Of a stretch of 43,754 nucleotides of DNA, positions 8,047 to 14,316 are shown in pieces (positions within the stretch are counted from its first letter, which is position 1; each line of letters starts with the position of its first letter). The stretch lies in the IMG/VR virus record IMGVR_UViG_3300025674_004051, positions 1 through 43,754 of that record, one strand, 5' to 3'. The notes under the pieces were generated by a model. It did no database searches. It saw only the letters and a list, made by a program, of their open reading frames with translations, and had not been told where the DNA came from. Made by a program: the position numbers and the translations under genes. This DNA is from a virus.

Positions 8047-8373
8047 ATGGGTGAAGAATTAGAAAAAAAAGGATACCACCCAGCTGACGTTAACGGAGAC
8101 GGTCATGTCAGTGAAGAAGAGTCACGCATGTATCTGGAATTCAAACGTAAAGAACTTGAAGACCAAGATGCAATGCGTGACGCACAACGTTCTATGGCAT
8201 GGTTCGCCATGTGGGGAATGTTGATATATCCAGTAATGGTGGTAGCCGCCAACGTAGCAAATCTAGAGGATGCTGCGAGAATACTAGGTGACATGGCGGG
8301 TGTTTATTTCATCGCTGTCGCAGGTATTGTCGCGGCTTTCTTTGGTGCCCAAGCGTGGTCTGGTAAGAAGTAA
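8047..8373 (+). CDS. EF-hand membrane protein, two membrane segments
   Basis: 108 residues. An EF-hand loop is seen at about 13-25 (A-D-V-N-G-D-G-H-V-S-E-E-E), with acidic ligands at the expected positions. After a charged helix (E-F-K-R-K-E-L-E) come two hydrophobic segments, about 55-75 (W-F-A-M-W-G-M-L-I-Y-P-V-M-V-V) and 82-104 (V-Y-F-I-A-V-A-G-I-V-A-A-F-F-G). I recall this arrangement in marine T4-like phages. It could be a holin-like or calcium-sensing inner-membrane protein; lysis function is not shown. Confidence 0.55.
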   Translation: MGEELEKKGYHPADVNGDGHVSEEESRMYLEFKRKELEDQDAMRDAQRSMAWFAMWGMLIYPVMVVAANVANLEDAARILGDMAGVYFIAVAGIVAAFFGAQAWSGKK

Positions 8374-8405
8374 GAACTAGATCACACTTTTATATTAAGT
8401 AATCA

Positions 8406-8431
8406 CGCGATAATATCTAAATAATAACGCG
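8406..8431. promoter_or_regulatory. Imperfect inverted repeat in the 8374-8474 gap
   Basis: The gap between the EF-hand membrane gene and the exported protein gene is about 100 bp and AT-rich. It contains CGCGATAATAT, CTAA and ATAATAACGCG; the arms pair at 9 of 11 positions. CTAAATAA inside it resembles a degenerate T4 late promoter element. It could be a weak terminator, a promoter or an operator; the sequence alone does not decide. Confidence 0.3.
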
Positions 8432-8474
8432 ACGTAACCCTTTCATAATAAATTTAAACTATTAGGATGATAAA

Positions 8475-9176
8475 ATGAAATATTTTATTGCCCTCGTTAT
8501 GGTTTTGTTTATTAACTCTGCGAATGCTCAGACTGAAACTATACCTGAAGTGCCTGATAATGTCCCAGTGACTAATCCGGTTGAAGAACCAGTTTCCCCT
8601 GACAACGATCAGAACGGCGATCTGAACAGCAACACACAAAATTCGAATAATAATAACCAGAGCACGACAAACATCGGTGCGGGTGCTGGTGCGCCTACGC
8701 CTGTGAATACTGCCATTGCCCCATCACTCATGTCAAGTGGAAGTGACTCGTGCCTACAGAGTAGGTCTGCGGGTGCACAACTGATTGACATCGGTATATC
8801 GGGTGGACAGTACAAACAGGATCAAGAGTGTAACCGGCGACGGGATGCTAAGGTCTTCAAGGATCTTGGTATGACCGTAGCTGCCGTGAGTCGTATGTGC
8901 CAGAATAATGATAACTGGCAGGCAATGTTTTTGTCGGGGACACCTTGTCCCATCCTTGTCAATGGCCGTATGGTCTTTGGTAAGAACGCGGTGTTGGTAA
9001 TGAAGACCAACCCAGACGTTTATATTCCTGATTATAGCACAAGACCAAACTTTTACAACACTATCTTAGGAATAGGAGTTTCAAAAAATGAAACTAAACA
9101 AGACACTGATAGCATTAGCATTAGTGAGCGTTTCCGGACAAACTTTAGCGGAAGCTCAAAGTTGGACAACAATTGA
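8475..9176 (+). CDS. Exported protein with Asn-rich linker
   Basis: 233 residues with a clear signal peptide (MKYFIALVMVLFINSANA, cut before Q). Residues about 20-75 form a Pro/Asn/Gln-rich linker (N-S-N-N-N-N-Q-S). The mature domain, about 85-205, contains four Cys (S-C-L, E-C-N, M-C-Q, P-C-P) that could form disulfides in the periplasm. Its last 30 codons overlap the start of the next gene in another frame. I do not recognise the family. An envelope or lysis-stage function is possible because holin-type genes are nearby. Confidence 0.6.
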   Translation: MKYFIALVMVLFINSANAQTETIPEVPDNVPVTNPVEEPVSPDNDQNGDLNSNTQNSNNNNQSTTNIGAGAGAPTPVNTAIAPSLMSSGSDSCLQSRSAGAQLIDIGISGGQYKQDQECNRRRDAKVFKDLGMTVAAVSRMCQNNDNWQAMFLSGTPCPILVNGRMVFGKNAVLVMKTNPDVYIPDYSTRPNFYNTILGIGVSKNETKQDTDSISISERFRTNFSGSSKLDNN

Positions 9177-9957
9177 TAATCTAGTAAATGCGAGTGGCAA
9201 TATTGTCACAACTTTTGACGGTGGCATCAAGGCCATCTCAGGAACATTGGAGTATGCTCACCAAGGTGGGATCATGCAAGATGGATCATTGTATCAACAT
9301 CACATGAAACAAGATGATGTCGATGCATACAACTTGGCAGTCATGGATGCTTCGGTTGACAATTACTCGTTGACTGCGGCAGAGTATCTTGCAGAACAGG
9401 CAACACAAGCACAAGGCAATCTCGATGCAGCAGTTGATCAGTATGTGAATGCCGCAAGTATCTTTATCGAGGCAACTCGTATTTCAGATATGGCACAGAC
9501 TGCACAAGAAACAGGTGATGCAAACCAAGCGCAGGCAGTTCAAAACTATATTAACGACAACAATGTTTTGATAACAACTGCAGATGTGACTGAATACAAC
9601 GATGCACTGGATACCGTGGAACTCGCTGCAGAGACATGGGCAACCATCGAAGCAGTCTACCAGAACGGTGAGGCGGTTGCGGGATTACAGGCACAGGCAG
9701 ATCAGTTAGGGTTTGACTTTGCAAACGCAGACGATCTGTTCCTTGATCGTTACAGTGAAATGACTCAGTCTGCGGCGATTATTTTTAATCATAACGCAAT
9801 GGACGCTGCTATGATATTTGTGGATGTTCAATCTAACCTCAAGACCATCGAAGAGATGAACATGGCAGGTGAACAGGGTGGTTTCTATACTACTGGCCCA
9901 ACTCAGAACCCATGTTTCTTTGACATGGAATCACCTGAGTGTACAACTGCACCATGA
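9088..9957 (+). CDS. Exported helical protein
   Basis: 289 residues with a signal peptide (M-K-L-N-K-T-L-I-A-L-A-L-V-S-V-S-G-Q-T-L-A, probable cut after A-E-A or L-A). The start ATG 9088 follows AGGAATAGGAG and overlaps the preceding gene by 89 bp. The mature protein is acidic and helical, rich in Ala, Gln and Asp (A-T-Q-A-Q-G-N-L-D-A-A-V-D-Q), with a C-terminal C-F-F-D-M-E-S-P-E-C pair. No catalytic motif is recognised. The pair of exported genes suggests they work together in the periplasm. Confidence 0.6.
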   Translation: MKLNKTLIALALVSVSGQTLAEAQSWTTIDNLVNASGNIVTTFDGGIKAISGTLEYAHQGGIMQDGSLYQHHMKQDDVDAYNLAVMDASVDNYSLTAAEYLAEQATQAQGNLDAAVDQYVNAASIFIEATRISDMAQTAQETGDANQAQAVQNYINDNNVLITTADVTEYNDALDTVELAAETWATIEAVYQNGEAVAGLQAQADQLGFDFANADDLFLDRYSEMTQSAAIIFNHNAMDAAMIFVDVQSNLKTIEEMNMAGEQGGFYTTGPTQNPCFFDMESPECTTAP

Positions 9958-10142
9958 AACTAACACTCATCATGCGTGACGGCATCATCTGGAATGTAGA
10001 AGTTTCAGATGATGTCAAATACAAAGAGATCCTTGACGGAAAGATAGAGTTCTTGCCGGTCATCAAGGATGGTGTACATCAACTAGTCAATAAAGCAATG
10101 ATCTTGGCAATACAAGAAAAGGATGGACATTATGTCACTTGA
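9954..10142 (+). CDS. Small protein, 62 aa
   Basis: Starts at ATG 9954 in an ATGA overlap with the previous gene. The product is a compact alpha/beta-type protein (M-R-D-G-I-I-W-N-V-E-V-S-D-D-V, then K-I-E-F-L-P-V-I-K). No known motif is visible. Translational coupling to the exported-protein gene is likely from the overlap. Confidence 0.5.
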   Translation: MKLTLIMRDGIIWNVEVSDDVKYKEILDGKIEFLPVIKDGVHQLVNKAMILAIQEKDGHYVT

Positions 10143-10674
10143 AGAAATGGAATTGAACGTGGGGGGAACCTCGTTTAAGGGTGTCTGGATAGCGGTGATC
10201 TTCTCATTCGCATCAACACTTGGAGGTGGCATCTGGGCCACCTCTGAGTTCTTCTCACGACTCGAAGCACTGGAAGAAAGTGTGGTGGAGTCTCAGAACA
10301 ATACAAAGACCGTCGAACAACGGTTCGATGATCTACGGACATCGTGGACGGATGACAAGAAGACCATGTCATCTGACATCAAGGTTGCACAACAACAGAT
10401 CCAAGATGCGGGTATCGATCAGTTGCAGGGCAAACTGGCCGAACTGGGTACCAACCTCGCCACGATCATGAATCGTCAACAAGAGTTGTTGGATTTAGCG
10501 GACGATGTAACTAACCTAGATAAGAGTGTGAATGACATGCAGAACACTGTACAACGTGCAGAAATGATCACACAAGAGGCACAAAAGTTGCAGTCCACGA
10601 TAAATAGACATGGACAAGAGATTGATAAATTATGGGAGGGCTTGGATTTCCTAAGTAATCCCTACGGGAACTAA
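10132..10674 (+). CDS. Membrane-anchored coiled-coil protein
   Basis: 180 residues from ATG 10132, which has AAGGA about 8 bp upstream; ATG 10123 is possible but too close to that site. One membrane segment lies near residues 15-37 (G-V-W-I-A-V-I-F-S-F-A-S-T-L-G-G-G-I-W-A), followed by a long coiled coil (R-L-E-A-L-E-E-S-V-V-E, L-D-K-S-V-N-D-M-Q-N-T-V). The topology resembles inner-membrane spanins, but no partner outer-membrane lipoprotein is evident. It overlaps the previous gene by 11 bp. Confidence 0.55.
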   Translation: MSLEEMELNVGGTSFKGVWIAVIFSFASTLGGGIWATSEFFSRLEALEESVVESQNNTKTVEQRFDDLRTSWTDDKKTMSSDIKVAQQQIQDAGIDQLQGKLAELGTNLATIMNRQQELLDLADDVTNLDKSVNDMQNTVQRAEMITQEAQKLQSTINRHGQEIDKLWEGLDFLSNPYGN

Positions 10675-11046
10675 ATGAAACTATTCGATGAATTAGATGA
10701 TAAAAATTTTGAGTTATATGCCATTAGGAGTTACTACAATCCGACATGCATAGATCCCGATGAATTCTATGAGGATCTAAAACGTTTCAAATACGTAAAG
10801 AGGTTGATCACCCGATACAAGGATAACGGGAACCCGCCAGTAAATTTGTTACTAAACCACTTAGTCATTATCTTCAATGTGTTCGGCATCGAAGCCGGAC
10901 TCAAGATGTTGGAACACAAGATTCCACTCATCGAAGATTGGGAGATAATAAAACCGTTCCTCATCTATCTCAAGATTATTGAAAATACTAAATATGTAAG
11001 TGTCCCTATGGACAATCGCATAGTTGAAGAACTGAGGAAAGTATAG
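10675..11046 (+). CDS. Conserved T4-like phage protein
   Basis: 123 residues beginning directly after the previous TAA. The protein contains F-E-L-Y-A-I-R-S-Y-Y-N-P near the start, a D-L-K-R-F-K-Y-V-K-R-L-I-T-R-Y helix and L-L-L-N-H-L-V-I-I-F-N-V-F-G-I-E-A. I recall this small helical family in marine T4-like myoviruses, paired with the next gene; its function is unknown to me. The preserved gene order supports a real, conserved function in this phage type. Confidence 0.6.
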   Translation: MKLFDELDDKNFELYAIRSYYNPTCIDPDEFYEDLKRFKYVKRLITRYKDNGNPPVNLLLNHLVIIFNVFGIEAGLKMLEHKIPLIEDWEIIKPFLIYLKIIENTKYVSVPMDNRIVEELRKV

Positions 11047-11634
11047 ATGTCATTAGCGAACCGCGCAGGTGATTTATATTACACGTTTCGATTTTTGAAA
11101 ATGTTAACCACACCCTTTAATGAGACAGATGCCTTTAAGTTGGGCATCATCGATGAAAAGGGACAGCGCATCAAATCTAAACAGGTCAAGACCAGTGAAG
11201 AGAAAGATGCATATACAACGTTCCATCGTCTCGTGTTTAATATCAAGAAGTTGTTAGAGAGGTTGCCTGGCGGTGGAAGTCGTCTCGCATCATATGCCGC
11301 AGGCCTATTCCTGATCAAAGAAAAGTACGGACTATCAGACAACTCCATTAATAAGATCTTAGATAAGTCTGGTTTGGAAACACTCGACTTCATTTCAGAA
11401 CAATCTGGATGGTACATCCTAGAGGACAAAGAACTTGCACAGGGTGTATATAAACTACGAGAAGACAAGTTAGAAACTCTACAGTGTCAAGATGTAGCTC
11501 GTGCAGGGGATACCATTCGAGTCAAAGAAGGGTGTATGCCAATCGGTAATCTATTCGGTCTGGATATCTACATGGTCGAACATATAAATAGCAGACAGTC
11601 TTTATACGTAACCGTTGGAGAGATCTACCGATGA
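11047..11634 (+). CDS. Conserved T4-like phage protein, partner of previous gene
   Basis: 195 residues, starting right after the previous TAG. Typical stretches are L-Y-Y-T-F-R-F-L-K-M-L-T-T-P-F near 10, E-E-K-D-A-Y-T-T-F-H-R-L-V-F-N-I-K and G-G-G-S-R-L-A-S-Y-A-A-G-L-F-L-I. I recall the same family after the 10675-type gene in marine T4-like phages, often close to structural genes. The C-terminal third is beta-like (Q-D-V-A-R-A-G-D-T-I-R-V-K-E-G). Function unknown; no catalytic motif. Confidence 0.6.
   Translation: MSLANRAGDLYYTFRFLKMLTTPFNETDAFKLGIIDEKGQRIKSKQVKTSEEKDAYTTFHRLVFNIKKLLERLPGGGSRLASYAAGLFLIKEKYGLSDNSINKILDKSGLETLDFISEQSGWYILEDKELAQGVYKLREDKLETLQCQDVARAGDTIRVKEGCMPIGNLFGLDIYMVEHINSRQSLYVTVGEIYR
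11583..11590 (+). promoter_or_regulatory. T4-type late promoter element TATAAATA
   Basis: Exact TATAAATA, 40 bp before the start of the tagged 56-aa gene at 11631 and inside the end of the previous gene. Distance and position suit a late promoter for the 11631 and holin genes. Chance occurrence cannot be excluded. Confidence 0.35.
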
Positions 11635-11801
11635 AAGATTTTAAAACTTATGTGGAAGATGCCATGGCCGGAGTAACTACTGCGGCGGATGCAGGTATCC
11701 CCCACGACACCAAGGACATGGGTCCAAAGAAAAAGAAACACAAAGTGTTAACTCGAAGTTATATAGAAATAGCGGGCAAAAGAAAGCGCGTAGTACGATA
11801 A
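11631..11801 (+). CDS. Small tagged basic protein (56 aa)
   Basis: Starts in an ATGA overlap. It reads MKDFKTYVEDAMAG, close to the F-x-x-(Y/F)-(I/L/V)-x-E start of T4 internal proteins. The rest is a short acidic/neutral stretch (A-G-I-P-H-D-T-K-D-M-G) and a basic end (G-P-K-K-K-K-H-K, G-K-R-K-R-V-V-R). Size, charge and motif fit a small internal head protein; this is inference. Confidence 0.5.
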   Translation: MKDFKTYVEDAMAGVTTAADAGIPHDTKDMGPKKKKHKVLTRSYIEIAGKRKRVVR

Positions 11802-11814
11802 TAGGAGATAGATT

Positions 11815-12285
11815 ATGTTGAGCGGACTGTTGGGTTCCCTCGTGGGTTTTGGCGGAAGTGTCGTCCCCGCGATCACAGATTATTTTGGAAAGAAACAAGA
11901 TCAGAAGTTTGAACTCTCAAAGATGGAAAAACGCGCTGAGTTAATGCAAGCGGGTTACACTCAAGAACTAGAAATGTTTGAACGACAGGCGAGTGACAAA
12001 GAACACGAACGTCTGATTCAACACGACATTTCAATCAATCAGGGTACCGGAATCATTGCAGGGTTGCAAAAATCCGTTCGTCCGGTCATAACCTATAGTT
12101 TTTTCGCATTGTTTGCAACGGTAGAAGTCACACTTCTCATGGAAGCAATCAAAATGGAGATGCCACTCAATGAGGCATTAGCTGTTCTTTGGGATGATGA
12201 CACGAAGGCTATCTGGGCCGCGATAGTGTCTTTCTGGTTTGGTTCTCGTGCAATAGAGAAATCACGTTCACGTTTGTCCAAATAA
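11815..12285 (+). CDS. Holin-like membrane protein (GTA-holin 3TM type)
   Basis: 156 residues behind an AGGAGATAG site. The order of parts fits the three-membrane-segment holin family of gene transfer agents and phages: an N-terminal hydrophobic stretch (L-L-G-S-L-V-G-F-G-G-S-V-V-P), a charged helix (F-E-L-S-K-M-E-K-R-A-E-L-M-Q), then R-P-V-I-T-Y-S-F-F-A-L-F-A-T-V-E-V and a last segment ending A-I-V-S-F-W-F-G-S-R-A. The lysozyme at 21080 lacks a signal peptide, so it needs such a protein. Family assignment is from memory of the R-P-x-I-T-Y and F-W-F-G-S-R patterns. Confidence 0.6.
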   Translation: MLSGLLGSLVGFGGSVVPAITDYFGKKQDQKFELSKMEKRAELMQAGYTQELEMFERQASDKEHERLIQHDISINQGTGIIAGLQKSVRPVITYSFFALFATVEVTLLMEAIKMEMPLNEALAVLWDDDTKAIWAAIVSFWFGSRAIEKSRSRLSK

Positions 12286-12288
12286 GTA

Positions 12289-12317
12289 TTGATTAATACC
12301 ACTACATGTGGTATACT
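12289..12317 (+). promoter_or_regulatory. Sigma70-type promoter of the nrd genes, with palindrome
   Basis: TTGATT (12289-12294), 17-bp spacer, TATACT (12312-12317), 29 bp before ATG 12346. A perfect inverted repeat, ATACCAC-TACAT-GTGGTAT (12296-12314), fills the spacer and overlaps the -10 box, a classic place for an operator. It does not match the NrdR box as I remember it. Confidence 0.65.
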
Positions 12318-12345
12318 TTCATCTCATCAACACAAGGTAACAATA

Positions 12346-14316
12346 ATGTCAGTGAAAATTGATAAGTCCCGTGACGCTCTATTAAAAGACTATGCAGTTG
12401 GGATGTTAAAAGATTTCTATCTCAATGATTATGAAGACTCCCCCCAAGAAGGTTACCGTCGTGCCGCGACTGCATGGTCTAACGGCGACGAAGAACTCGC
12501 ACAAAGGTTGTACGACTATGTCTCAAAGAAATGGTTCATGTTCGCCTCGCCCGTCCTTAGTAACGCACCGAACGGTCATGGAAAGGGCAAGGGGATGCCG
12601 ATCTCGTGCTTTCTTACGTATGTCCCTGATACTCTTGAGGGCCTTATTGATCATACTTCTGAGTTGCGCTGGCTTAGCGTTTATGGTGGTGGCGTCGGTG
12701 GTCACTGGAGTGATGTTCGCACAGTTTCCGATGTTGCTCCAGGCCCTATCCCATTCCTTCATACTGTAGACGCAGACATGATTGCCTATCGTCAAGGTAG
12801 GACACGTAAAGGATCATATGCGGCGTACATGGATGTGTCGCACCCCGACATCATCGAGTTCTTGAACATGCGTATTCCCACGGGTGACGTGCAACGCAAA
12901 GCACTCAACCTACACAACGCAATCAACATCACCGATGAGTTCATGCAGTGTGTCAAATACGGCGACTTCTTTGATTTGCGTGACCCCAAAGATGGATCAG
13001 TCAAAGACTCTGTTGATGCACGAAAACTATGGGAAAGAATTATTGAGGTGAGGTTCCGTACAGGTGAACCCTACCTAAACTTTATTGACACAGCGAACAA
13101 TGCGTTACCTCAACCTCTCAAGGATCTGGGCCTACGCATCAACGGTTCTAATCTGTGCAATGAAATCCACCTACCCACGAGTGCGGAACGTACTGCGGTT
13201 TGTTGCCTTTCGTCTCTAAACTTGGAGTATTATGATGAATGGAAGGATACAACTATTGTCGGGGATCTTATTAGGATGCTTGATAACGTATTGCAGTACT
13301 TCATTGACAACGCACCTGACACAGTCTCCCGAGCAAAGTTCAGTGCAGAACGAGAACGGTCAATTGGTTTGGGAGCAATGGGTTTCCATTCCCTCTTACA
13401 AAAACACGGAGTTGCTTGGGAGTCTGACAAAGCAAGGGAAATCAACAGTGTTGTGTTCAGCCAAATCAATAGGGACGCAGTTGCAGAATCCGAACGCCTT
13501 GCCGAAGAACGAGGAGAGTATCCCGATGGCGTGGGTTCAGGTCGGAGAAACTCGCATCTTCTTGCTATTGCCCCCAACGCTTCATCCGGTGTTATACTGT
13601 CTACGTCCCCAAGCATCGAACCCTCAAAAGCGAATGCCTACACCCACCGAACAAGAGCAGGTAGCTTCCTCGTAAAGAATCCCTACCTTGAAGACTTGCT
13701 AGAAGAGAAGGGTGAGAACAACGAGAGTACATGGACATCGATCATTACCAACAAGGGTTCGGTACAACATCTACCGTTCCTCAACGAAGGTGAGAAGGCC
13801 ATATTCAAGACTGCACAAGAACTTGATCAGATGTGGTTGGTCACTCATTCCGCAGACCGTCAACCCTATATCTGTCAAGGTCAGTCGGTCAATCTGTTCT
13901 TCCCTGCTGGCGCACAGAAGTCATATGTGAACAAGGTGCATCTTGCTGCGTGGTCGAAAGGTCTCAAGGGTCTATACTATCTCCGTACCGAAGCAAAGTC
14001 TCGTGCGGAGAACGTGAGTGAGAAGGTCGAACGAGTTGCGTTACAGGATGATCAACGTAGCATAGTTTATTCTAAAAAGAATTGTCCTTTCTGTGCCATG
14101 GCCATGGAAGAACTCAAGTTGCGTGGCATACCTTTTGACAAGGTTGATCTCGAAGAAATTGGCAAAACTGCCGCAGAAGTAACAGGTCGAAAGGTAAATA
14201 CAGTACCACAAATTTATATTGAAGGTGAGTATGTGGGTGGTTATGATGACCTAATGGCAAAACTAAACAATACTCATGTCGAAGAATCCGAAGAATGCAG
14301 GGCTTGCGAGGGGTAA
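12346..14316 (+). CDS. nrdA: Ribonucleotide reductase large subunit with glutaredoxin domain
   Basis: I use ATG 12346 (AAGGTAACAATA upstream); the TTG at 12289 is part of the promoter. The 656-residue protein carries class I motifs: M-P-I-S-C (substrate-site Cys), N-L-C-N-E (the N-x-C-x-E radical site), a second Cys in A-V-C-C-L-S-S, A-P-N-A-S-S-G, and Y-Y in G-L-Y-Y-L-R-T for radical transfer. There is no N-terminal ATP-cone, so allosteric activity control is probably absent. Residues about 572-640 are a glutaredoxin domain with C580-P-F-C583 and T-V-P-Q-I-Y-I. The C-terminal Cys pair (C651-R-A-C654) comes after it. The glutaredoxin part likely reduces the C-terminal Cys arm. Confidence 0.92.
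   Translation: MSVKIDKSRDALLKDYAVGMLKDFYLNDYEDSPQEGYRRAATAWSNGDEELAQRLYDYVSKKWFMFASPVLSNAPNGHGKGKGMPISCFLTYVPDTLEGLIDHTSELRWLSVYGGGVGGHWSDVRTVSDVAPGPIPFLHTVDADMIAYRQGRTRKGSYAAYMDVSHPDIIEFLNMRIPTGDVQRKALNLHNAINITDEFMQCVKYGDFFDLRDPKDGSVKDSVDARKLWERIIEVRFRTGEPYLNFIDTANNALPQPLKDLGLRINGSNLCNEIHLPTSAERTAVCCLSSLNLEYYDEWKDTTIVGDLIRMLDNVLQYFIDNAPDTVSRAKFSAERERSIGLGAMGFHSLLQKHGVAWESDKAREINSVVFSQINRDAVAESERLAEERGEYPDGVGSGRRNSHLLAIAPNASSGVILSTSPSIEPSKANAYTHRTRAGSFLVKNPYLEDLLEEKGENNESTWTSIITNKGSVQHLPFLNEGEKAIFKTAQELDQMWLVTHSADRQPYICQGQSVNLFFPAGAQKSYVNKVHLAAWSKGLKGLYYLRTEAKSRAENVSEKVERVALQDDQRSIVYSKKNCPFCAMAMEELKLRGIPFDKVDLEEIGKTAAEVTGRKVNTVPQIYIEGEYVGGYDDLMAKLNNTHVEESEECRACEG

Noticed and set aside
12289-12345. 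TTG start for nrdA
   Set aside because: This TTG is the -35 box of a clear promoter; the first residues are not RNR-like.
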